In this document: one piece after another, positions 34,191 through 45,962 of the stretch
Layout of the letters: each line of letters opens with the position of its first letter
Numbering within the stretch: the stretch's first letter is position 1
NCBI RefSeq assembly: GCF_030247185.1
Contig: NC_080571.1
Location: 13,175,631-13,239,630 of the forward strand
DNA: 64,000 nucleotides
Source of the DNA: Malaya genurostris
Lineage: Eukaryota; Arthropoda; Insecta; Diptera; Culicidae
Reading direction: 5' to 3'
Made by a program: the position numbers and the translations under genes
The notes under the pieces: model-generated
Database searches by the model: none
What the model saw: the letters and a program-made list of their open reading frames with translations, nothing else
Told to the model about the DNA's origin: nothing

Positions 34191-34830
34191 TGCATTGGTT
34201 TCTGGAACTGAATGTTAGAAATCAGAACCTAAATCCTGAACATAATTTCAGTTGACGAATTTTCTTCGAGCATACAGGTTCAGAATTTTAAACTAAGTCA
34301 CTAGAACCAAATCTAGAAATCTGGATTTTTGGAACTTATTTCTTGACTCAATTTCGTTACCTAATTTTGGTTCAGAATCGGAAACTAGGATTTTGATTAA
34401 GGAATTCAACTTCAACTGGAAAAAAAAATAAGGTAAATTTCAGATCTGAACTCCAAACATGAATTTTGGAATTCTTCCAAAATTTCATTTTTGAATTGAG
34501 CTTCAAAATTTCTTTCCAAATTTTGTTTTCAAAATTCAATTCCTACAGCAGTTCAACTTGCCTTCCAGAATTAAAAATCTGTTTTGCTAGAACTAAATAC
34601 GGAACTTGGATTCTGGAACTAGATTTCGGAACTGAATTCAATTTCATAATTCACGATCGGAATTCAAGTTCAGAATTCAGTTTTCGAACTGAATTCGGAA
34701 CCTGAAAATGAGTTCAGAATGAAAGAATTCTTGATCTGAATTTTGAAACTGTAGTTCTAAATTTAATTACTGAACTCGATTCAAGTACCTGAATTCTGAT
34801 CCAGAATTTAGATTCTGAAGTAGACATATA
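34190..34830. repeat. Degenerate GAACTGAATTC minisatellite
   Basis: The region is built from loosely repeated words such as TTCTGGAACTGAATT, GGAACCTGAA and TCAGAATT, with no fixed period (roughly 15-20 bp). The same vocabulary recurs at 35560-36175, 40150-40440, 42070-42245, 54430-54560 and 63420-63545. Confidence 0.8.
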
Positions 34831-34871
34831 AAAGATCGCTAAAAATACTGAGCAGTCTAAAAAAACAACTA

Positions 34872-35473
34872 AAGGGTGATTTCTTGCTGACTTCTTTTCG
34901 GCTACATTGTTTTTGACAGATCATGTGTGAAGCGTGCCTTGTGTCATTGTCAAACTTGTTCAGTTTGGTCTATAATTTAATCGTACATCGTCGTTTGGAC
35001 TATAATTTAAAATTCAATGGACGCTGGCAAAGTTGGAGGTAGATTCGTTTTGTATCGAAAATTGTGTTGAAAAATTGTGTTCGACAACTCATTTCTGGTT
35101 CTGGAATGGATACTCATTTCTGGTTCTGGAATGGCTTCTGGAATGGATACGAAGAAAAATTGCCGCATCAGGAGTGAAGACCAGCTGGAAGCATTGCAAG
35201 AGCTACTAATGCATCCCAAAAAAAGTCACTGTTTGGTGTGGATTATGTTCGGTGACATGTGGTTTCAACAAGACGGTACCACATCCCACACGACACGAGA
35301 AACAATGACCAAATTGAGAGCCGCCTTTGGTGAACAGTTTATCTCACTTCTTTGAACCTTGCCATCTAAAGTGGAGCCGTGGCCAACATTTGCATGAAAT
35401 CATGAAAATTTCCAATAAAGTTTTCATTATTTTTTTAAACCAAATCCCATACCTCTTAAAATATCACTCTTTT
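34872..35473 (+). mobile_element. DD41D-like Tc1/mariner deletion derivative
   Basis: Inverted-similar ends (AAGGGTGAT at 34872 and ATCACTCTTTT at 35463-35473) have TA on both outer sides. Inside, 35259-35340 reads MWFQQDGTTSHTTRETM, the second-Asp block of a mariner-superfamily transposase in which the last two acidic residues are usually 41 residues apart. The third Asp block is deleted; GQHLHEIMK near 35375 is compatible with the C terminus. At about 600 bp it is an internally deleted copy. Confidence 0.65.
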
Positions 35474-35559
35474 TAAATTTCACTATTCTTCACGTTTCGT
35501 CTTCGACGTTTCGGACGTCGTGGCGATGAAGGCGACTATCCAGCAGCAAAAAGGAACTG

Positions 35560-36175
35560 CATTTTGGAATCGATTCTAGAACTGATTTCTGAAATAAGAA
35601 CCTGGATTGTGGTCCACCTGAGTTATGAACCTAATTTCAGGTTTGGAATTTAGTTTTCAAATTTAGTTGCAGATTAACATATTCAGAGATAGAAAAACTA
35701 TGACTCTGGAACTGAATCCTAATTCTGGATTCAGGAACTAGTTTCTTGTCGAGACTTTGGAACTGAATTTAGTTCCTTAATTTAAGTTCAGGATGCGAAT
35801 CCAAAATTCTGATTTAAGACTTCAATACCAGGGTTTTGAACAAAATTCAGAATAAGAATTTTAAATCTGGAATTACTCTGAACCTAAATTTTAGAACTGA
35901 CTTTTGGACGAGAATTTAATTCCTGAATTCAGTTTATAAATTTAATTAATCAATTAAGTTTCAGAACTCAGAACCTGCATGATGGAATTAAATTCGGAAC
36001 ATGAATTCTCACAATGAGTTCAGTTCCATAATTCTAGGACTAAATTTATGACCTGATTTATTGATCTGGATTCCGAACCTGAATTTTGCAACTGAGTTCT
36101 GAGCTTGTCCTGGATTAAAAACTTAGTTCTTGAATCCAGTTCCAGAATTCAATCCTTGTCTAAAATTTCTGCTCT
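35560..36175. repeat. Degenerate GAACTGAATTC minisatellite
   Basis: The same word set as 34190-34830 (GGAACTGAATTTAG, AACCTGAATTTTG), lying on the other side of the DD41D-like element, which therefore appears to have inserted into this repeat field. Confidence 0.8.
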
Positions 36176-36654
36176 GGAGTAGATGAATGGCAAAAATCTC
36201 AACATTTGTAAACATTTGATAAATTCCGCAAATCGGCTCTGTTTCAAATAATGTTTTTCTAGTCTCTTTTAGTTTACCTCTACTGAGAATCCAAATCTAC
36301 AAAAAAAAACTATATTTGTAAAAGAAGCATGTCTGTTTTATTTGTGTTCTTGTCCTCTACACTCTTAGAATAAATGAGATTTACCCTTGACGTAAATTCA
36401 AGCATACCGTAATTTCTTCGGCGATGACACAATATCGATGTAAGCTTCAGCTAAATTAACTGTGAAACTAAATATATCACTTATCTTTACATGTTTTGAA
36501 TTGTGAATGTAAGTAAGTGAATCACGACGCTCCTTTTATGTGCATCTATTAAGGTGTAAATTGTTCTAAATGTGTAGTTATGTCTATGACATTAACCACG
36601 CGCCTTTTTCAATTAACATTACACCTAAAAAATGTTGTTGAAGGATAATCAGTT
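36176..36654. other. Unassigned spacer
   Basis: No gene or repeat recognised. Confidence 0.4.
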
Positions 36655-37170
36655 GAAGAGCTATTTTTCCTGAGCACGTTTGTCGAAGGTCATTTGAACG
36701 ATAGCCATTTCACTGTATTATCTAAAATCGTAAAGCAAAAAATTATTATGACCAAAACAATTTTATCGTAGGTATGTTTTAAGAAGTCTATTTTAAAGAA
36801 AGCTATTTTACTAAAAGCTGTTTTGTTGAAAGTCATTTAGCCGAAAGATATTTTGTGAAAAGTTATTTTGTCGAAGGTCACTTTGTCTATTTTATAAAGG
36901 CAGTTTTGTCTATTTTTACAAAGGCATCTTTGTCGAAATCAATTCCATGGAAGGATCACTTTGTCAATCTGCATTTTGATGAAGGTCTTTTTACCGATGG
37001 ACAATTAATAGAACTTTTTTTTTAAGGCAATTTTTTTTTGGAGTCATTTTGACAAAATCCAGATCTCGAAGACAATTTTAAAGAATGCTATTTCTAAGCA
37101 GCCTATTCAGTCAAAGAACATTCAGCCGAAAACTTTTAAACCAAAGTCCAGTTTGACAAAGGTCATTTCG
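36655..37170. repeat. Degenerate GTCATTTTGTCGAAAG minisatellite
   Basis: About 25 imperfect units of roughly 16-21 bp such as TTTTGTCGAAGGTCA, TTTTGTTGAAAGTCATTT and TTTGTCTATTTT. A related short patch (TTTCGGCAAAACTG, GGTGAAATGACC) lies near 44580-44630. Confidence 0.8.
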
Positions 37171-37417
37171 CCTCCATAGGCGAATTGCTACATGGTGATC
37201 ACTTTGCCAAATAATCGTTGAATTTCTTACGTACGTTGAGATCTCTACTTGGATGTCTGGATATAGGTAGAAGACTTCCGAATGAAAACTATTTAGTTAC
37301 TTGGAGACATGACGGATATTGGATCGCTTTGGGCATACTCCACACGTTCGCACCTGCTGTGTAAAGTCTGATCATGCACGAAGCTCTGCCCAGTTGGGTT
37401 GTTTCCTGAATTGTGTT

Positions 37418-38060
37418 TCTGCCAGTGTTGGTGATTGCCGAAAATTTGACAGAAGCTGCTCGATATTAATCAATATTGTATACAACATTTTCAATCCGGT
37501 AGAAGATGCTACAAGAACTCGAGTCTCTCAAAGCATGAACCGCGAGAGAGTTTTTCTACATTTCTTCGCTCCACTTCATACTCTGAGTGTTTCACGGCCC
37601 TTTAAAAAAAGTCTAATAATGATTGGTGTTGTGTGGAATTTACTAAGAGAGAATCGCAAGTTGACAACAATCTCTGAAAATCGAATCGATGATTTGACTT
37701 GATGATTCTCATACTAGGTTGCAATATTTCAAAACCCTTGTGTGGAGCATTCACATATGTTTTCATAGACACAACTTATACAAAGGTTATATGCACATGG
37801 TTAGAATAAGCGGCAATAGTAAAACGATTCTATCGCAATTATCAACTGGCCATGTAGAATCGGATCGCGAAATAATAATAAGCGAATAAGCGACCGGTGG
37901 TTGCTTCAAAGAGAATCCCCACAGCAGCGAGCTAACCTTTGATTCTCAGACAGGTCATCGAGAGAAATTCGCTCTCGCACATGTGTCTACTCTATGTTAA
38001 ATGAGCCATACCGGTTTTTTGTTGGTGCGATGATATCTGTCTCTCTTCGATGGCACTGAT
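37418..38060 (+). mobile_element. CAGTG-ended 640-bp repeat, copy A
   Basis: Runs from CAGTGTTGGTGATTGCCG to CTTCGATGGCACTG and is an inverted copy of 40437-41080 over its whole length. A smaller derivative is at 41843-42095. The CAGTG...CACTG ends suggest a hAT-like MITE, but the flanking 8-mers do not match, so the class is uncertain. No transposase frame is present. Confidence 0.75.
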
Positions 38061-38500
38061 TGAATCGTGTGAAGAGTTGCTAGTGAGCGTTCTTTGATAC
38101 GATAGAAGCCATCCTTGGTTTCTGCACATTCGAAGTAGTTCATTTGACAGAAAAATTTCCACTGATAGGAAAATATTTCGGAGTCCCATCGCTGGAGTAT
38201 TCGGTTTTAAATATTGCGTATTTTTCATTTTTCTCGGATTATTTGTGTACAGATAAACATTTATGCGACACAGTTATATTAATTACACTAGATAGAAATT
38301 TCACATTTATACGTTGGTGAAAAAGTCTACTCTCGACTTCGAGACAATGATCACCATAGGAACCGGCCCAACCGGTTTTATCAGCTATTATTTTTCATAA
38401 GAGCACAAGTTCAACTTCTACATGGATTCTTTTACCATATATTTGCCGTTTTCCAAAAAAAAAAGTAAATAAATTCTAACACCCTTCCTTCCCAAAATTT
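38061..38500. other. Unassigned spacer
   Basis: No gene recognised. A polypyrimidine-rich acceptor-like sequence (CCTTCCTTCCCAAAATTTCAG) ends at 38503. Confidence 0.4.
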
Positions 38501-39276
38501 CAGTTACTGGTAGAAAAACTATCCGATGTAAATTCGTTGCTCCATGCCGCTGTTGCTGGTTCCGGTTGGTCCCGAATCAGTGCCCTCCCAGTAGTCCTAG
38601 CAAGTAACACATATCGAAGAGCATATGGAACTGAATAAATTATGTGACAATTTCCTCCTTTTCGGGTCATCCAGTAACCTTCTGCCGGCTTTGGTAGCTT
38701 ATCCCTTGTCGCACACCAGTGATCTAATTCTCTGTTCCGACCGATTGTCGAACATACGTTGTTTCGTACACTGATGATACAAATAGGACGATGTCCGTGT
38801 TCCGTTTGGCTCCGTTTCGATTTCCATTCATATTGGGACCGAAAATAAGAAACGATACCACTTGGGTAGGTCGTGGTGCTATCATCCGAACATCTGACCA
38901 GTGCAAGATTGTGGCCCGATTTGCCACCGGTCGGAATGGGGTTGCGGCTCATTCTGTCTATACTCACTGCCCGGCTATATGTTACCTGCTGTTCTACACC
39001 GGAGCACACTGCTCGGAAAAGCTGGTGATGCCCTGCTGGACTTGTTTGGGGCAAGAGATAAATAATAAAATTACTTTCAGACCGCTTATTGCGTACAGTC
39101 CGACTTGCGCACGTCAGACTGGTAAACGTGATCCAGTCGGTTGGAAATAAGATTCTCGGTTCGGTTCGGAAGGGGCACTGGCTTCTGCTACAGACATATT
39201 TCCATTCGATACAGTTGAATTGATAAATGGCACAGCCCCGCCAGTTATTCTGGTATTTTGTTCCGGTTGTGGTCAT
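38500..39276 (-). other. Unidentified 258-residue open frame
   Basis: An uninterrupted minus-strand frame of 777 nt from ATG 39274-39276. The predicted product is basic and cysteine-containing and matches no family I recognise, with no signal peptide or domain motif. The opposite strand has a 119-residue frame (38791-39150) and an acceptor-preceded 43-codon frame at 38503-38634. The stretch is more GC-balanced than its flanks, so a host exon or an older transposon gene is possible, as is a chance frame. Confidence 0.2.
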
Positions 39277-39671
39277 TTACACAAAGCAGTTGTGCGTGGC
39301 TAAAAACCAACATAAAAACAGACGATGGACCACACCGGAACAAGTTGGACTTGTCATCTTCAGTTTTAACCAGCTTCGTATCGCTCGATTCAGAAGGATG
39401 CTGTGAATTTTCAATCGGTTTTGTGGTACAGCGTTTTTTTTTGTCGAGCATGAAACCAAAAGCTGAATTTTTCATAAATTGATAAATTTATAATTTTGTT
39501 GACACAGAAGACCAGATTCCGCAACGGAATGCACTATTCTGTCATTGCTTTTATATTTAAAACAGATAGAACAACCCGAAGTAGCTAAGAAATTTTTCGT
39601 TTCGTTTAGTAGTAATATGTTTGGCATTGAACTGGCATGAATTTGTGAAGCTTCTCCATTTCTTATTTTAA

Positions 39672-39803
39672 TTTTTTTAATTGAGGTTTTAACCATGAGG
39701 TCATTCGTCTCTTCGGGCCAGAAGAACTTTTGGGTTGGAAATCGAACCCAGGCGGGTTGCGCGAAAGGTATCGACTTACCCATCACGCCTAACCGTCCCC
39801 TTT
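39672..39803 (-). mobile_element. tRNA-derived SINE (minus strand)
   Basis: On the minus strand, TAGGCGTGATGGGT (39778-39791) and GGTTCGATTTC (39738-39748) fit RNA polymerase III A and B boxes at a tRNA-like distance. A similar but more decayed sequence, GGTCATTCGCCTCTTAGGG with GGTTGGAAATCCAACC, is at 50893-50975. Confidence 0.65.
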
Positions 39804-40149
39804 TTAATTTTATTAATTCAAAGTATTGCTAAGGCTTTTCATGTGAAGTAACATACCACTTAAAGCTCTCACTGTCGAATAATTTTCTTCTAAAATTGAT
39901 TTTTTTTATCGAAATGCAAAATCATTATCCCCAAATTACCTCGAATGGCAACATCTCAAGTCCCACTAAAGTATAAATATTTGAACGAATATCAATAATT
40001 ACTATTGTTTAAAGCAAATACATTTAACCGTACAAAAAGCGTGCTACGATGGAAAATGAGTAACTTCAACTTGACGATTTTTTTTCAGCGTGTATTTAAA
40101 AAACCTACACACCCTGCATTAAAAAAAAGTCTACTGTTAGGTTAAGTTA

Positions 40150-40440
40150 CTCCATTCAGGTCCAAGCAGAGAATACTGGTTCAGGGTCAGAATCTTTATC
40201 CAGAATGCAGCTACAAAGTTTGGACCTAGAATCAAAGCCCAGAGTTCTGTTCCTGAATCCAGGTTCAGGTTCAGAATCCAAAATCAGGATCAGGTTCCAG
40301 GTTCACGATTCCGGTGCATGTCAAATTATCAGAGTAAAAAATCTTGTTTAAAATCCTGAATCCAGGTCCAGAATCCTGCTCCAGATTTAGACTCATAATA
40401 TACGTCAGTAGTTCAAGTCAAGAAACTGGGTTCAATCAGT
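40150..40440. repeat. Degenerate CAGGTTCAGAATC minisatellite
   Basis: Imperfect repeats of CCAGGTTCAGGTTCAGAATCC-like words, a variant of the GAACTGAATTC vocabulary. Confidence 0.75.
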
Positions 40441-41080
40441 GACATCAAAGTGAGACGGATATCATCGCAGCAACAAAAAACCGACATGGTTCATTTAACA
40501 TAGAATGGACACCAGTGCGAGAGCGAATTTCTTTCGATGACCTGTCTGAGAATCGAAGGTTAGCTCGCTACTGTGGGGATTCTCTCTGAAGCAACAAACG
40601 GTCGCTTATTATCGTTTCGCGATCCGATTCTACACGGGCAGTTGATAATTGCGATAGAATCATTTTACTATTGCCGCTTATTCTAACTATGTCCATATAA
40701 CCTTTGTATAAGTCTATGTAGTCTATGAAACTGTCTGTGAATGCTCCACACAAGGGTTTTGAAATATTGCAACCTAGTATGAGATTCATCAAGTTGAATC
40801 ATCGATTCGATTTGCTGCGATAATTGTCAACTTGCGATTCTCTCTTGAGAAATTCCACACAGCAACGATCATTATCAGACTGTAATTTTTTTTTAAGGAC
40901 GTGAAATACTCAGAGTATGAAGTGGAGCGAAGAAATGTAGCAAAATTCAATCACGGTTCATGCATTGAGAGGTTCGAGTTCTTGTAGCATCTTCTACCGG
41001 ATTGAAAATGTTGTATGCAATATAGATAAATATCGAGCAGCTTCAGTCAAATTATCGGCAATCACCAACACTGATCAACG
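40437..41080 (-). mobile_element. CAGTG-ended 640-bp repeat, copy B (inverted)
   Basis: Inverted relative to copy A at 37418-38060 over about 620 bp, including ATTGCAACCTAGTATGAGA, GAATGCTCCACACAAGGG and GGTTAGCTCGCTACTG. The two copies and the 2.4 kb between them could form a large stem-loop or undergo inversion. Confidence 0.8.
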
Positions 41081-41379
41081 CATCTACTTTAGTGCAGCTA
41101 TCAGAAAAATTTTTGCGGTACTCTAAAGTTTCTTTTTATACAGTTTTTTACACAGTTTTCAGAATTACCGCGCTTTTCGCAATCAACACGGTCTCAGAGA
41201 AGAACTTAGAAACTTCTGCATTTTTTCAGGAATACCACAATTGCTGAGAATACGAGTCACATGCGAATGGCATTATCACACCACTGGGTGGATTAATGCA
41301 AGATTTTTAAACGATTTTCGCACTTACCACCGTACGAAACTCCCGTGTAAAAAAAGAGAGTGAGAAAAGTGAGTGACAT

Positions 41380-41815
<436 letters not shown>

Positions 41816-41842
41816 TGTAAGATTCTATCCTCGATCATCGGT

Positions 41843-42095
41843 GCCATCAAAGAGAGACGGATATCATCGCAGCAACAAAAAACCGACAAGGTTCATTTAT
41901 CGTAGAATGGACAACAGAGCGAGAGCGTATTTCTCTCGATGACCTTTCTGAGAATCAAAGGTTAGCTCACTGCTGTGGGGATTCTCTCTGAAGCAACAAA
42001 CGGTCGCTTATTATCGTTTCGCGATCCGATTCTGTGTGGGCAGTGTATAATAGAGATAGAATCAATTTACTACTCACCAACACTGATCTGGTTTC
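41843..42095 (-). mobile_element. CAGTG-ended repeat, copy C (internal deletion derivative)
   Basis: Matches the first 235 bp of copy B (ATCAAAGAGAGACGGATATC to ATAGAATCAATTTACTA) and then jumps directly to its other end, CACCAACACTGATC. Keeping both ends while losing the middle is the pattern of a MITE deletion derivative. Confidence 0.8.
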
Positions 42096-42245
42096 CGAAA
42101 ATGAGTTCAAAATGAATGAATTCTTCATCTGGATTCCGAACCTGAATTTTGCAACTGAATTTCAAGCCTGTCCCATGTTCCGAATTCAGTTCTTGAATTC
42201 AGCTCCATTTCCTGAATCCTGGTCCAGAATTTAGGTTCTGGAGTA
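42096..42245. repeat. Degenerate GAACTGAATTC minisatellite
   Basis: Words such as TTCCGAACCTGAATTTTGC and TCAGTTCTTGAATTCAG; short relative of the 34-36 kb fields. Confidence 0.7.
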
Positions 42246-42265
42246 CATAAATAAAACAACTATAA

Positions 42266-42412
42266 GTTTCACTATTCTTTACTTTACGCCTTCGACTCGT
42301 CAGTACAGAGCAGCTCGAATTGAACTGCTTAGAATAAAGTTTGCACTAAGCAATTCAATTCGAAGTGCTCTGCACTGACGAGTCGAAGCCGAAACGTAAA
42401 GAATAGTGAAAT
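42266..42412. repeat. Near-perfect 147-bp palindrome
   Basis: The arms run from TTTCACTATTCTTTAC to its complement GTAAAGAATAGTGAAA, with GACTCGTCAGT/ACTGACGAGTC and TCGAATTGAA/TTCAATTCGA inside. A related foldback with AGTTCAATTTGAACTG and GACGAAACGTAAA is at 62755-62850. Confidence 0.9.
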
Positions 42413-43103
42413 CGGTTATGTGGCCAAAGCATAGAAAATGACTTTCAGCTTACTATAAAATGTTTTCTTGATTTTTTGCTCTCTTCGCCTCTTTTTATTC
42501 GTATTAACGTTATCTAGTTATGTCTCTGACATTAAAAACCCGTGCTTTTTTTCTATTGAAGAATGCAATCCGCGTGGTCAGCGAGAGATAGCGTGATAAT
42601 GATTCTTTTGACATATCCCATGTATTTGAATAAATTTTTTGACGATTTTTTGAATTTATTTGAGTGCAAAGAAAACCTATGGATGAAAGCAGATGGTGAT
42701 AGTTTACCAATATTAGAAAAAAAGAGCTTATTCTCGTGTTGCCATCTAGCATATGATTCAAAACTGCCTTATTTGCTTGAAAATCTCGGATGAAATTTGA
42801 AGTTATCAATTCACATTCAGGTTTGATTTAACTAATAAAACATTAGCAAATAGACGAATCAAATTATTTCGACCATGATTCATCAATTAATCTCTAAATC
42901 CAACCATGAAAACTAAGAATTTCCCAGATGTGAAAACTGTGCCAACCTCACTTATTCGAATTTAATAAATTATGAATGAATTTGACGATTTCTCCATAAA
43001 TAATAATCAAAGATTTAATTTTCTAAATCTTTAAGCCAAATTTTATAATTATCACCATAGATTAAATGGCTGCCAGGACCGATTCAATGACGGTTGTCAA
43101 TAC
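42413..43103. other. Unassigned spacer
   Basis: No gene recognised. AGTTATGTCTCTGACATTAAA near 42516 recurs as variants at 36578 and, inverted, at 63158, so part of it is dispersed repeat. Confidence 0.4.
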
Positions 43104-43106
43104 TAA

Positions 43107-43380
43107 TACCGTTTTCGTTTATTGATCAGAGCAGCCCGAGAGCTGACCCAGAGTCGCCAAAACAACTTTTGATGAGTTTGTTTTAGCAACCTGGTGTCGC
43201 TCTAGATCGGACTCCAATCGCGTAGTTTCGCTCTGAAAATTTTCTCGGGTCGCACCACGCATCCATACGAGTGTGTTTATTTTTTCTTTTTGTATGAGTT
43301 GTTGTCTAGGGCGCGTAACACGTGTTCGTTTTACTCGGATTCAGAGTTGCCCGCGTGTAGGTTCTAAAACGAAAACGGTA
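43107..43380. mobile_element. PIF/Harbinger-type MITE
   Basis: Perfect inverted ends TACCGTTTTCGTTT / AAACGAAAACGGTA, flanked by TAA on both sides (43104-43106 and 43381-43383). The 274-bp length and 3-bp TAA duplication fit PIF/Harbinger. It is non-coding. Confidence 0.82.
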
Positions 43381-43553
43381 TAAGATGACATAAAATTTTC
43401 ACCCGTCATCTAGTACTCCGCGCATTTTTTACATACAACTTTAGCGGCACATTTTGATTTCGATTTAGCTGCACATTTTTTAACGAAAACAGGTGAGTTG
43501 GTTGATTAAATAAATGCTTCAATTTTTTATAGAGAAAATGAAATAATAGAGGT

Positions 43554-45954
43554 TAGGCACGTAACCAGAGGTGTGGCCCAAGGGGCCCTGGCCCCTCCCG
43601 AAATCAAGTACTTTCTTCGATTGTTATGGTGCATACTGTGATACTCGTTTTCAATTACACCTACAAGTATATTTTAGTGTTAGCGTGTAAATGCATAGTA
43701 GCTCCGTGGTGTTGGCAGTCTACTTCCGGATACCAGACAGATTGGTTGTGTCTTACTAAAGTGGCATATAGTATTTCGCCCACATAACTAGAGGTTACCA
43801 CACATACTATTTACACATTCAGTTTTCATAGATATTATGAGAGTTTAGAAAAAAGATTATGGTTCATTTAATAACAGTTTTGGGATTCAAAATTCATCAT
43901 TATGATGCTAGTGCTCCTTTAAGTAACATATCGCGAAATATTGGTTTCCAGAGTTTCGTGGTGATCTAAAACTCAACTGCCAATCAAGTTGAAGCAGGAT
44001 TCTAGAGATGATAAAGATATCCTGTTGCTGACTGCCGCACATGCATACTGAGGATTCAAATGACGAACGCGAGCACACTTCGGAATCATGTTTGGTTTTA
44101 CTGATGCAGACTAGGTTGACCTTTTAGTGTCGCTTGGTTACTGTTAACGGAGAGAATACGCCAGAGAATATAATGATTACCCAACAATGGAGTGGTCATA
44201 TGTTCGAGTCCCGACCTGGAAGGATTCTTAGTGTCAGTAGGATCGAAGTACTAGCCATGCAATGATCCTTTCGGCTGCGAAGTCTGTTGAAACAGAAAGG
44301 CCAAATTCCACAAAAGGAACGTAACGCCAAGATTTTACTTTGGCCAATAATATTGATTTCGTTATGCTATAAGAAAAAAACTTTTACGATCTGTTAGAAG
44401 CAAAAGCAGCAGTCGTAGCGTCGGGCAGTAAAACAGCCGTTCTTATTCAAACAATCGCTAGAATCAGAGATGCAATACTGTATTTCATTTACGGTCGTTC
44501 TACCACATAAAATAATTGAGCGATATTAATACTCTGTACAATATTTTCAGTTGAAGAATCATTTCGATCCATTTACCCTTTCGGCAAAACTGCTTTCGGT
44601 GAAATGACCCATTTGGTGAAATGGCATAGTCTCGTTTGGGAGAAAATGATGTGAGTTCTGCTCAGAAATATTTGATCACTTTTAGAACCGCTATTTTTGA
44701 AGTAAATATGTTCGTAAAATAATCATCAAAATTTGCAAACTAGAAGCGCTTTCTGAATAGTTTTAAAGTGCTTCTTTATGCATCGTTACCTATTAAAATG
44801 AACTCTGGAAATTGAAGATTTTAGCATTCATCACGCTAAGGCACGTACCCAACATTTCGTTTCGGGAGGGGCCCTCAGATAAAAAAAAATGTTACTGAAT
44901 ATTTTTATGTGCACAATTTTCGGTGCGCCTTTTACCGGCGTTTTTACCAGAGACTTTTAACTTTTCTACTGGAACTATCATCATTTAATATTCAAATAAA
45001 ATTTGAAACTGTAACCGAGGGGAGGTTATTGTATTACATTTCTTAACATTTCTGTCGCACATGCCTAACACCTTCTAAACGTCTAATTTCTAGGGCACAA
45101 CAATCCACAAGACTTGTGATGATGTGATAGATTTTGGGAATTGGGCCGAGATAGCTCCCTTACTTCGATTCGTGAAGAACAGAAAACATCTTCTAAATTT
45201 GCAGGTCATATTAATTGTATTGTAGGCCATACCAACTTACTTTGGCTATACTTGTTTCCGTTTCAGGCTCCGAAAGTAGCGGTTAAAAATTTCCAAATGA
45301 AACTCACATCGGTTTCTCAGAGATGACTTCAGGTTTGCGAACTCATGGGAATTCATGTAATGCTCTTTCATGGCGATTTCGGTCTGTAATCGCTTTATTA
45401 ATGCACGCTAATACGTGCATCGAGGTATACTCCAAAAGTACACTATGACAGTCCCAGAAAACTCGTGCCGCTTCGAAGTACGACTTCACTCCATTGTCGA
45501 GTGATAATTCTGTTCTCTGCCGTTCAATAATGGATCCAGCAAAACATGTTCTCGAAGTGCGCTTGCGTTTATCTTTTTAGTTGTTAATAAGTATGTGCGG
45601 GATCCAGCGGGCAGCATATATTTCTCTTCTGCAGAATCTTGCCCAACTATGACAAGCTCCTGCACCTTCTCTTACCGGTCATCCAGCATAATTTTATTAT
45701 TTATGTCGTTTATTTTCCCCCGAATTTATATAAACTTTATTTAGTTTTGACACTGTTCGCTTCGTATCAAAAAAAAATCATTTTTGTTTTTGTTTTTGAT
45801 TTTATTTATTTATGATTATTTATTTTCATCTCCGGTTTTAGTCTAATTGCAGTCGTTCACCGCACCTAAAACTTGATACATACAGAATCATCAGTAAGAT
45901 ATTTTATTTCTAACTGTGGGCCCCTCCCGAAGCGAAATCCTGGGTACGGGTCTG
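43554..45954. mobile_element. 2.4-kb hAT-type element, non-autonomous
   Basis: Ends TAGGCACGTAACCAG and CTGGGTACGGGTCTG are inverted-similar (11 of 15) and flanked by a perfect 8-bp duplication, ATAGAGGT, at 43546-43553 and 45955-45962. GC-rich subterminal blocks (CCCCTCCCGAA) follow at both ends. A third copy of the terminus lies inside at 44838-44880. No hAT transposase motif was found. A SINE is inserted at about 44160-44345. Confidence 0.82.
44160..44345 (+). mobile_element. tRNA-derived SINE
   Basis: GTTCGAGTCCC at 44202-44212 is a canonical pol III B box. The tail reads CAGAAAGGCCAAATTCCAC and AAGGAACGTAACGCCAAG, a recurrent mosquito SINE tail and the same as the reversed fragment at 33299-33365. 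The A box is decayed and the left end uncertain. Confidence 0.7.
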
Positions 45955-45962
45955 ATAGAGGT

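Noticed and set aside
43060..43400. Possible host promoter because of a GC-richer interior
   Set aside because: The block is fully explained by the Harbinger-type MITE with TAA duplications.
44830..45954. Independent 1.1-kb hAT element from 44838 to 45954
   Set aside because: The flanking 8-mers (ATCACGCT and ATAGAGGT) do not match, while the outer pair matches perfectly; kept only as a finding about an internal terminus.
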